Source: JBBIPA01 sp963775935 (GTDB lineage Bacteria > Chloroflexota > Dehalococcoidia > GIF9 > UBA5629). From it: a stretch of DNA of 64,000 nt. A model generated the notes under the pieces. That model did not search any database, was not told where the DNA came from, and saw only the letters and a program-made list of their open reading frames with translations. Shown here piece after piece: positions 38,307 to 45,619 of this stretch. The stretch is from the NCBI GenBank assembly GCA_963775935.1, contig CAVZKR010000003.1, positions 124,001-188,000 of the forward strand. Direction: 5' to 3'. Within the stretch, counting starts at the first letter, position 1. Every line of letters starts with the position of its first letter. The translations under genes were made by a program, and so were the position numbers.

Positions 38307-39546
38307 ATACTCTCGCTTCTTTTGCTTTGGTAATACGTCTGCCATCTATGACAATTGCTTTTGTGTAGTCAAAATTATTAAATTCGTCCCACTCAGTCAG
38401 TATTAATACAGCATCACTGGTGAGGACTTTTTCCGGGCTGGCATATTCTATTTCACGGGGAAAGACTTTCATAAAGCTCGGTATAGCTTTAGGGTCATAA
38501 GCGATAACCTGTGCTCCCTCCTTCAGCAATTCTTGAACAATTTCGATGGCTTTGGAGCTTCTCACATCATCGGTACCAGGTTTAAATGCCAGGCCCAGTA
38601 TGCCAATGGTCTTGCCTTTTAACGATGGGAGATGTTTCTGGAGTAGTTTAAGTAATCTCAAAGGTTGTTCTTTGTTTGTATTGGAAACTTCCTCGAGCAG
38701 TCTGGCTCGATATCCCAGTTCACGTGACCTCGCTATCAACGCTGATACATCTTTAGGAAGGCAGAACCCCCCAAAGCCGATACCGGCTTTCAGGTAGTCA
38801 TGACCGATTCTTTTATCATAACCCATCCCTCTGGCTACGTCATAAACATCGATGCCAAGCTCTTTACAAATATTGCCTATTTCATTGATGAAGGATACCC
38901 TGGTTGCCAGGAAGGAATTAGCAGCATATTTAATCATCTCGGCTGTCTTGATAGTGGTTCGGTAAACAGGGCATCGAAATTGACCATCATAGAGATTATA
39001 TAATTTGTCACCTACTGCCCGGTCGTTCTCACCGATGACAATTCTATCGGGATTAAGGAAATCTTCAAATGCTGTTCCTTCTTTAAGGAATTCAGGATTT
39101 ACACAAATCCCAACATCCCCCAAATCTTTGAAGAGCGGGGCAATAATTCTCTCCGTAGTGCCCGGAACGACAGTGCTCCTGACCACTACCAGGTGCTGTT
39201 CCTGCTTCTCCCGGAGCACTTCTGCCAGTTGACTGGCAGGCTTCTCCAGGTATAACAGGTCAATGGAACCATCTGCCTTTCCAGGAGTACCACCGCAGAG
39301 GAAAGATATGCCTGATTCCAGTGCTGCTCCATGGTCTGTGGTAGCAGTAATCCTGGTATTTTCTATCGCCTTGACTAACCCCGGTTCATATGTGGGACAC
39401 ATTCCTTTATTTATTTGCTTTACCTTCGCTTCATCTATATCCACACCGATAACTTTGTGTCCTTTCTTAGCAAAGCCGATAGCCGTGGTCAAACCCACCA
39501 CCCCCAGACCTATTATGCTGATTGTTTCTTTATGTGAGTTGGTCAT
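38287..39546 (-). CDS. ugd: UDP-glucose 6-dehydrogenase
   Basis: Ugd oxidises UDP-glucose to UDP-glucuronate with two NAD+. The 419-residue protein has ISIIGLGVVGLTTAIGFAKK (NAD site), VRSTVVPGTTERII, CVNPEFLKEGTAFEDFLNPD and the catalytic cysteine in AGIGFGGFCLPKDVSAL. GILGLAFKPGTDDVRSSKAI is in the C-terminal domain. The order ugd then decarboxylase fits UDP-xylose production for the nearby glycosyltransferases. UDP-glucuronic acid itself may also be used. UDP-N-acetyl-mannosamine dehydrogenases are homologous, but the cysteine context and partner favour ugd. Confidence 0.88.
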   Translation of the reverse strand: MTNSHKETISIIGLGVVGLTTAIGFAKKGHKVIGVDIDEAKVKQINKGMCPTYEPGLVKAIENTRITATTDHGAALESGISFLCGGTPGKADGSIDLLYLEKPASQLAEVLREKQEQHLVVVRSTVVPGTTERIIAPLFKDLGDVGICVNPEFLKEGTAFEDFLNPDRIVIGENDRAVGDKLYNLYDGQFRCPVYRTTIKTAEMIKYAANSFLATRVSFINEIGNICKELGIDVYDVARGMGYDKRIGHDYLKAGIGFGGFCLPKDVSALIARSRELGYRARLLEEVSNTNKEQPLRLLKLLQKHLPSLKGKTIGILGLAFKPGTDDVRSSKAIEIVQELLKEGAQVIAYDPKAIPSFMKVFPREIEYASPEKVLTSDAVLILTEWDEFNNFDYTKAIVIDGRRITKAKEARVYEGICW

Positions 39547-39639
39547 TCCTTAGCCTCCAATATATGCCTGATAGTACGTTCTAATACCTGAGAACACTCA
39601 GTTATTAATTGCTACTCCATTAGTTAACTACCTACGTAT

Positions 39640-40290
39640 TCAAACTGCCCCGCTTTTAATAAAAGCGTAGAGATGCTGCCTCTTTATCATCCATGTCAAA
39701 AAGGTTACCAGGATTATAGCCCCAGCGATTTCAGGTATGTATACACCAGGATTGGACAGCAGAGCGTCAACTATATTTTGTAGCCAGTGGCTGAGGTTAA
39801 CTCTTTCAAAGGCAAAGCCGTACAGGGGCCAGAGAAGTGTTTTCGGCTCAAGCCACATGCTATCCAAAATGAGATGGACGAATGTGCCAAAAGAGATAGC
39901 GGCTAGCCATGTCTTCCCCTGTTTACGGTAAAGAAAGACAGAGGCTATAGTAAGCGCAATAAGAAAGAGCAGGGTGTGTGAAAATATTCGGCTGTTGCTG
40001 AAAAAGTCCTGGAAAAAGAATCCTCCTACCGGTTTATCGATAATGTCAGGTAATAAGGAACCGAGGAGTACGAATCTGAGGTCTATACGAGTAATCAAGG
40101 AAGTTAACCATGATGTCCTTTTGTTATTGCAATTCGTAACACAATCCTGTTGAGGAGCTAAAGAAGCCACGCTGGCTATGTTATCCTGTAGTGATGATTG
40201 CTGAGAGCAGCTCTTCTTTAGGAGATTCGTCGCGATCAATGCGCATCCCAGCGTAATTCCGGTATGGGCAAAAAGAAGCATATTTTTCAT
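39640..40290 (-). CDS. Membrane-bound metal-dependent hydrolase (YdjM/DUF457-like)
   Basis: This 216-residue protein has four or five hydrophobic segments. FAHTGITLGCALIATN opens it, followed by LLGSLLPDIIDKPVG, with the Pro-Asp pair, RIFSHTLLFLIALTIASV with a His, and AAISFGTFVHLILDSMW with His and Asp. That His/Asp pattern matches the PF04307 putative membrane hydrolase family. Its substrate is unknown. A Ser/Gln-rich loop (~residues 25-60) is unusual. It is transcribed toward ugd with a 90-base gap. Confidence 0.75.
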   Translation of the reverse strand: MKNMLLFAHTGITLGCALIATNLLKKSCSQQSSLQDNIASVASLAPQQDCVTNCNNKRTSWLTSLITRIDLRFVLLGSLLPDIIDKPVGGFFFQDFFSNSRIFSHTLLFLIALTIASVFLYRKQGKTWLAAISFGTFVHLILDSMWLEPKTLLWPLYGFAFERVNLSHWLQNIVDALLSNPGVYIPEIAGAIILVTFLTWMIKRQHLYAFIKSGAV

Positions 40291-40610
40291 TCCTTTTCTA
40301 CCAAGTAGTTAGTTAGCACACAACGAAAATGCCCATCCCTTAAGATGAGCTTAGCCATGCTAACATTATTTATTTGCTATTAGCAAGTATCTTAACCTAA
40401 CTGAATCTCATCATATGAAGAAAATAAACAATAGATTAGCTGAGGAAGATTAATTATACATATAAAAACTCCGCTAGGGCTTAGCGGGCTTGCTGATACT
40501 CAAGGAATATATCAGCGCATCCTTGCTGAAAGCATGAATCTCGAATTGTTCCTTTGCGTGAGATTGTTTTAATTCCATAGAATATTATTTGCGCAAAATA
40601 TTCGACGACC
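40291..40610. other. Intergenic region with hairpin element copy 2
   Basis: No gene is seen. Bases 40464-40495 (plus strand) repeat the core of the leader element at 25.66-25.69 kb. The remainder shows nothing recognisable. Confidence 0.45.
40464..40495 (+). repeat. Hairpin element, copy 2
   Basis: The plus strand has AAAAACTCCGCTAGGGCTTA then GCGGGCTTGCTGA. CCGCTA pairs with TAGCGG around a GGGCT loop. It differs from copy 1 at about two positions over 30. No gene follows on the same strand. Confidence 0.5.
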
Positions 40611-41640
40611 TTAGATGAAAACAGTCTCTCCCTGGCAAGTTTTTTGCCTGAACCTTTGTAATGCCAGACACGATATGTCAGACGATTCTGAGTTCTCTCC
40701 AAGGATAATCTGAGCCATAATCCTGCCTGAGACTGGAGAGTGCATAAAACCATGTCCGCTGAAGCCGCAGGCGAGATATAGTCCCTCTATCTCCGGAACT
40801 TTGCCCACGATGGCATTGGTATCAGGGCTATCATCGTGAAGCCATGCTTGCACTGTGGCAACGCCAATATTCTCGAGGAGAGGCAGTCGGTGTGAGGCTA
40901 CCCTAGCTATACTTGGTAGGAAGCTCCAGTCTACAGAGATATCAAAACTCTCTGGCTCATCCGGATTGCGCATGCCAAAGATTAAGCCGTGACCTTCTCT
41001 GCAGAACCAGAAGCCACTGTGAAAGTCAACGACCATGGGTGAATCTTTTCTGATCTCATTAAGACGGGTGGTGGCAAAGATATGACGCCGATGCGGATGA
41101 ACAGGAATATCCACAGCCGCCATTCTGCCAATATGAGCAGCAGAGGGACCAGCGGCATCCACAACCACTGGTGCCGCGAATTCGCCTGTGGCCGTTAATA
41201 CACCTTGTATTCGCCGCTCCTTTTGCCTTAGTCCAATGACTTCTATGTCCTGATATATCTTTACGCCAAGTCTTTTGGCAGCAGAGGCGAAGCCTTGAGT
41301 TACCGAATAAGGGTCAGCATAGCCGTCAGAGGGACAGTAGGTTGCAGCTAATACATCTTCTATGTTCAGTTGAGGGACAATTTCCCTGGCTTCGACTGGC
41401 GATAGTAGATACACCTCAAGTCCGAGCTCGCGCTGGAGAATGACATTGCGTTGGAAAGCTTGACATTAATTTCCGTTGAGAACTGTTGCCTGATGCCACC
41501 GGCACATTTGCTGGTTGAACAGGAACCAATGGAATCTTTTTCCACAACCACAACATTACGGCAGCCCATTTTGGCCAAGCTATAGGCAATACTACAGCCG
41601 ATCACGCCAGCTCCGATGATAATTACATCGGCTGTCCTAG
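40611..41640 (-). pseudogene. FAD-dependent oxidoreductase (DAO/sarcosine-oxidase-beta-like), frameshifted with internal deletion
   Basis: The N-terminal frame gives DVIIIGAGVIGCSIAYSLAK, the FAD Rossmann motif, and SIGSCSTSKCAGGIRQQFST. After NVKLS the reading moves to another frame as AFQRNVILQRELGLEVYLLS, then EDVLAATYCPSDGYADPYSV and ACGFSGHGFMHSPVSGRIMA. About 30-40 residues expected between the two parts are missing. This frameshifting deletion near 41455-41475 ruins the flavin domain. The family oxidises amines or amino acids. It follows rmlD with an overlap and no good start codon is seen. It looks like an inactivated gene in a glycan cluster. Confidence 0.8.
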
Positions 41641-41652
41641 TTATATCTATTT

Positions 41653-42516
41653 TTAATGACCTTTCTTCTTCATATAATCTATAAGGGCATTTCGCCACGG
41701 TCTCATATCGTCCAGTCCCAGAAGCCTAAGGTGGTAGTTGTCCAGGACGGAATAACGGGGTCTCCTGGCTTTTTGCGGATACTGGTCAGGAGTTATGGGC
41801 GTGACTGGGGTAGTCAATCCGCTTAAGTGCACTATCTCGCGGGCAAACTCGTACCAGGAGCAAGCTCCTCTGTTTGCGATATGAAATATCCCGTAATACC
41901 GGGTAGAAACAAGTTGAGCTATTTTTTGTGCCAAGTCTTTCGCATAAGCGGGGGACATGATCCAGTCGTTTACCACTTCCAGTTCGCTTCGCTCAGTGGC
42001 AAGCCTTATTATGGTCTCGACAAAATTGCCGCCTTTGCCGCTACTTCCAGCCACACCAAACAACCCCCCAGTTCTCACTACGAAGTGCCTCCGACAAAAG
42101 CGTTGCACAAATAATTCCCCACCCAGCTTGGATCTGCCATAAACATTCGGTGGTGACGGACTGTCGAACTCAGTTAAAGGAACGTTCACAGGAGTGCTTT
42201 CCCCACCGAAGACTTGGTCTGTGCTAATGTGTACCAGCTTGGCTCCAATGTCTTGAGCTACCACGGCCATGTTTCGAGCGCCTATGGCATTTACCGAGAA
42301 AGCTTTATCCGGGTCAACTTCACAGTCATCCACACGGATATAGGCGGCAGTGTTTATGATGACATCTGGCTTGTGTTTACTGCATACTGCCTCTACAGAG
42401 TTCATGTCAGTTACCTCAATATCTTTATGAGTGAGTGGGACAAGTTCAAAATCGCGGAGGGCTATGCACAGGTCTGTACCGAGTTGTCCATTAGCGCCAG
42501 TAACCAGGACTTTCAT
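41653..42516 (-). CDS. rfbD: dTDP-4-dehydrorhamnose reductase
   Basis: RmlD/RfbD reduces dTDP-4-dehydrorhamnose to dTDP-rhamnose with NAD(P)H. The 287-residue protein starts VLVTGANGQLGTDLCIALRD and has INTAAYIRVDDCEVDPDKAF, HISTDQVFGG and the catalytic YGRSKLGGELFV. FRRHFVVRTGGLFGVAG then follows. The C-terminus has RPRYSVLDNYHLRLLGL. Its start overlaps the rfbB stop by 4 bases, the final step of the rmlA-C-B-D order. Confidence 0.93.
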   Translation of the reverse strand: MKVLVTGANGQLGTDLCIALRDFELVPLTHKDIEVTDMNSVEAVCSKHKPDVIINTAAYIRVDDCEVDPDKAFSVNAIGARNMAVVAQDIGAKLVHISTDQVFGGESTPVNVPLTEFDSPSPPNVYGRSKLGGELFVQRFCRRHFVVRTGGLFGVAGSSGKGGNFVETIIRLATERSELEVVNDWIMSPAYAKDLAQKIAQLVSTRYYGIFHIANRGACSWYEFAREIVHLSGLTTPVTPITPDQYPQKARRPRYSVLDNYHLRLLGLDDMRPWRNALIDYMKKKGH

Positions 42517-43517
42517 CTGTGACTATACATCCTTTCATAATATTTTAAGTACTCACCGCTTTTAATCTGACGCCACCACACCTCGTTCTCCAAATACCAG
42601 TCAACAGTAGCTGACAGAGCTTCCTCAAAAGAATATACCGGCTTCCAGCCCAATTCCCTGGTAATTTTAGTGATATCCAGGGCATAGCGGCGGTCATGAC
42701 CGGGGCGGTCGGTGACAAAATGTATAAGGCTTTGCGGCTTGCCCAGTAACTCCAGTATTTTTTTGACAAGCTCCAGATTGGTCTTCTCATTGCCACTTCC
42801 GATGTTGTATATCTCTCCCGGTTTGCCTTTTTGTAATACCATGCCTATAGCATGGCAGTTGTCTTTCACAAAGATCCAGTCTCTAACATTCAACCCGTCT
42901 CCATATACAGGAACCGTCCTGTTTTCCAGGGAGTTGGTGATAACCAGCGGGACCAGTTTCTCAGGAAACTGCAAGGGGCCAAAATTGTTAGAGCTTCGGG
43001 TAATAATTACTGGAAGATGATAGGTTTTGAAGTAAGCGCGACATAAAAGGTCGGCAGCGGCTTTGCTGGCTGAATAGGGACTATTGGGAAATAAAGGTGA
43101 TTCTTCAGTAAAGCTGCCACTGTCTATAGAACCATACACCTCATCAGTAGATACCTGAATAAATCTTTGTATGCCATACTTTTTAGCGCCTTCAAGGAGC
43201 ACCTGGGTGCCTTTAACATTGGTTTCGATGAAAGGTGTGGCATCTAAAATACTGCGGTCAACATGAGACTCAGCAGCGAAGTTTACGATTACATCAAAGT
43301 CCTGGCTCAGCAGACTATCTACCAGCTCCCTATCGGCAATGTCGCCTTTAACGAAGTGATACCTTGGTTCGTCTTGGACAGCTTTTAGGTTCTCCAGGTT
43401 TCCCGCATAGGTGAGCCTGTCCAGGTTTGTTACTTCCCATTGGGGATGTTCCTCCAGAACATGGTGAATGAAGTTACTGCCGATAAAGCCGGCACCGCCA
43501 GTTACAAGTAGTTTCAT
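42513..43517 (-). CDS. rfbB: dTDP-glucose 4,6-dehydratase
   Basis: RmlB converts dTDP-glucose to dTDP-4-dehydro-6-deoxyglucose. The 334-residue SDR has KLLVTGGAGFIGSNFIHHVL, NFAAESHVDRSI, the catalytic VSTDEVYGS and YSASKAAADLLCRAY (Tyr-x3-Lys). ITRSSNNFGPLQFPEKLVPL and NDRDWIFV-like VRDWIFVKDNCHAI follow. It sits between rmlC (15 bases upstream) and rmlD (overlapping), with no promoter between. Confidence 0.95.
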   Translation of the reverse strand: MKLLVTGGAGFIGSNFIHHVLEEHPQWEVTNLDRLTYAGNLENLKAVQDEPRYHFVKGDIADRELVDSLLSQDFDVIVNFAAESHVDRSILDATPFIETNVKGTQVLLEGAKKYGIQRFIQVSTDEVYGSIDSGSFTEESPLFPNSPYSASKAAADLLCRAYFKTYHLPVIITRSSNNFGPLQFPEKLVPLVITNSLENRTVPVYGDGLNVRDWIFVKDNCHAIGMVLQKGKPGEIYNIGSGNEKTNLELVKKILELLGKPQSLIHFVTDRPGHDRRYALDITKITRELGWKPVYSFEEALSATVDWYLENEVWWRQIKSGEYLKYYERMYSHR

Positions 43518-43532
43518 TATATTTCCAGCTAT

Positions 43533-44048
43533 TTACTTATGCGGTGGGTAAAACCAGTCCCAGGGTTTATTTACCCGGGCGTCATTTTTGTTGCCGTTTA
43601 TCTCCGCGGGGGCTATCTGGGCATTATTCCACGGTATACGCTCCTCATCAGGTTTTTTATAGTCATAAAGCCTGGTGGCAAAGTAAACGGTTAGCGAGGG
43701 CTCACTGCTCACCGTCTTGGTACCGTGAAAATAATGTCCTGGTATCCTGATAAGAGTTGGCTTATCTCCATAGCCGATGACCTCAGCAAGCTTCCCCGTG
43801 CTTTCCTCGTAGGCACATATCTTCATGGCGCCTTTTACCACCAGAAAATAGTCTACCTGGCCACGCAAGTGGCGGTGCCAGGCCCTGACCATGCCGGGAT
43901 AACTGTAGCTTAAATTTGCCTGCGCTATCCAATCGTCAATAAATTCGTGCCAATCCTGCCTCAAAGCCTCGGCAAAAAAACCTCTCTCATCAGGCAACAG
44001 ATTAATTTCATAAGTCCTGACTCCGTTTAAAGCAAATTCCTTTATCAT
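43533..44048 (-). CDS. rfbC: dTDP-4-dehydrorhamnose 3,5-epimerase-like protein
   Basis: This 171-residue cupin protein has NLLPDERGFFAEALRQDWHE, ANLSYSYPGMVRAWHRHLRG and QVDYFLVVKGAMKICAYE, with the active-site His in RAWHRH. PGHYFHGTKTVSSEPSLTVY matches RmlC. The fit is somewhat divergent: the usual Q-N-x-S is QANLSYS. It lies in the correct operon position after rmlA, so the assignment is likely. Confidence 0.85.
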   Translation of the reverse strand: MIKEFALNGVRTYEINLLPDERGFFAEALRQDWHEFIDDWIAQANLSYSYPGMVRAWHRHLRGQVDYFLVVKGAMKICAYEESTGKLAEVIGYGDKPTLIRIPGHYFHGTKTVSSEPSLTVYFATRLYDYKKPDEERIPWNNAQIAPAEINGNKNDARVNKPWDWFYPPHK

Positions 44049-44142
44049 TTTTCACTCACCTTAATAAGCGCCATTGTTTTAGCCTTATATTGTTCATATA
44101 TTTTTACTTTTCGATTCTTCAAAACCACCATTTGCTATAGAA

Positions 44143-45210
44143 TTACAGCTCTATATCAGCATTGTCGCCGACAAATAATCTCTTAGATTTTAGATGCCCT
44201 TCTTGTTTGGTCACTTTAGAGTTCCTGCCAATAAGACTATCAGCCAGCCGTTCAACCCTGTCAATGTTGCAACCTTCCAGAATTATCGAGTGTTCCAGAG
44301 ATGAATCATTGATGACTGTCCCGCGGCCAATGCTCGTAAAAGGACCGATGAAGGAATTATTTATACAGCAATCTTCAGCAATTGATACCGGCCCCCGTAC
44401 CATGCTATTTTCTATTTTAGTGCCTTTTCGTATCTCAACCCTACCTACTATGCTGCTTCCGCTATTAACCTCACCCTGGATATCACGCTTCAAAAGGTCA
44501 TCGAGGACAACACGGTTAGCTTCAAGAAGGTCATTCTTCTTGCCAGTATCCAGCCACCAGCCTTCAAAAACGTGGCTGTCAACCTTTTCTCCCATATCAA
44601 TGAGTTTCTGGATAGCATCGGTTATCTCCAGCTCGCCCCGCCAGGATGGCCTTATCTGCGCTATGGCTTTGTGAACCTGGGGAGTAAGAAGATAGATACC
44701 CACTACTACCAGATTGCTCTTCGGCTCTTTTGGCTTCTCAACTATCTTGACTATCTCACCCCTTGTACCAAGTTCAGCAACGCCAAAGAGGCGAGGGTCG
44801 GCTACTTCTTTAAGAAGGACAAGACTACTACTGGTATCATTAACAAAACGCTGAACAAAGCTTTTGACCCCACCCTGGATGAGATTATCACCCAGGAACA
44901 TGAGAAACGGAGAATTGCCAAGGAATTCCTGTCCAGTCTTAACCGCATGAGCCAGTCCCAGGGGTTCGTGCTGTATAATATAGGTAATCCGGGCACTCCA
45001 TTTGGAACCATCACCAATAGCTTCCTTGATGAGGTCGCCAGTCTCAGGGCTAATGATAATTCCGATGTCAGTGATGCCTGCTTCTGTAATTTGGTCCAGT
45101 ACATAATGGATAATGGGCTTATTGGCGACAGGCAGGAGTTGCTTGGGTACAGTGGTGGTGACCGGCTTCAGCCTTGTCCCATTGCCACCACAAAGTATCA
45201 GCGCTTTCAT
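44143..45210 (-). CDS. rfbA: Glucose-1-phosphate thymidylyltransferase, long form
   Basis: RmlA makes dTDP-glucose from dTTP and glucose 1-phosphate. The 355-residue protein starts with the nucleotide site ALILCGGNGTRLKPVTTTVP KQLLPV. FLGDNLIQGG and EKPKEPKSNLVVVGIYLL follow. The C-terminal ~100 residues (GSSIVGRVEIRKGTKIENS, SFIGPFTSIGRGTVINDSS) form hexapeptide-like left-handed helix repeats. This long form is more common in archaea and actinobacteria than the ~290-residue enterobacterial RmlA. It is first in the rhamnose operon, divergent from the large surface protein. Confidence 0.9.
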   Translation of the reverse strand: MKALILCGGNGTRLKPVTTTVPKQLLPVANKPIIHYVLDQITEAGITDIGIIISPETGDLIKEAIGDGSKWSARITYIIQHEPLGLAHAVKTGQEFLGNSPFLMFLGDNLIQGGVKSFVQRFVNDTSSSLVLLKEVADPRLFGVAELGTRGEIVKIVEKPKEPKSNLVVVGIYLLTPQVHKAIAQIRPSWRGELEITDAIQKLIDMGEKVDSHVFEGWWLDTGKKNDLLEANRVVLDDLLKRDIQGEVNSGSSIVGRVEIRKGTKIENSMVRGPVSIAEDCCINNSFIGPFTSIGRGTVINDSSLEHSIILEGCNIDRVERLADSLIGRNSKVTKQEGHLKSKRLFVGDNADIEL

Positions 45211-45271
45211 CGTACGATAAATACCTCGATTATGGTATAGTATGGCATATTATCATAATTTTCAAGTGTAG

Positions 45272-45299
45272 TATCCTATCTAAACCTCACTAACTACAG
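45272..45299 (+). repeat. Three-copy intergenic motif, copy 1
   Basis: TATCCTATCTAAACCTCACT followed by AACTACAG. Related copies lie at 49408-49430 and 55297-55325, each upstream of a surface-protein gene. Confidence 0.5.
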
Positions 45300-45408
45300 A
45301 ATTAATTGAATACTCTACCAATTTACAAATCATGTACGATATCTATATTTTTGATACTCAAAAAAGAGAGATAGCCATCGGGCGTGCAGTATAGTCCCTT
45401 TACTGCAC

Positions 45409-45437
45409 TTGACAGCACCCGTGAAATATAGTATAGC
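45409..45437 (+). promoter_or_regulatory. Promoter of the large surface-protein gene
   Basis: A consensus TTGACA (45409-45414), a 17-base spacer and TATAGC (45432-45437). The start would be near 45444, giving a leader of about 175 bases. Confidence 0.6.
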
Positions 45438-45476
45438 TATATATAGTAGACATAAAATGTTAAACCACAAGATGTC

Positions 45477-45578
45477 GCAATGGATGGTGATATAGTTCAA
45501 AGGCTCTGCGGAATGTCTATCGTCGGAGCAGATTATTGCATAACCCAAGGTAAAGTAGTGCGTTTACCCAGGGTTATG
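45477..45578 (+). promoter_or_regulatory. Structured 5' leader of the surface-protein mRNA
   Basis: The leader can form a stem of GCAAT with ATTGC around an inner GCTC/GAGC hairpin. A further hairpin at 45539-45578 has CATAACCC paired with GGGTTATG and GGTAAA paired with TTTACC around an 8-base loop. No T tract follows, so it is not a plain terminator. It may stabilise the mRNA or regulate it. Confidence 0.45.
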
Positions 45579-45619
45579 GTTAAAAAAATCTACCAGCTTA
45601 ATTAACTAATGGAGGAAGA

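Larger units (their letters stand above)
45211..45619. other. Divergent regulatory region between rfbA and the surface-protein gene
   Basis: No gene is present. The region contains a repeat motif (45272-45299), a GTGCAGTA/TACTGCAC hairpin near 45384-45408, a promoter (45409-45437) and a long structured leader with a 14-bp hairpin (45539-45578). Confidence 0.6.

Noticed and set aside
40481..40753. Minus-strand 90-codon frame
   Set aside because: It overlaps the end of the ruined FAD oxidase gene in another frame and has no start signal.
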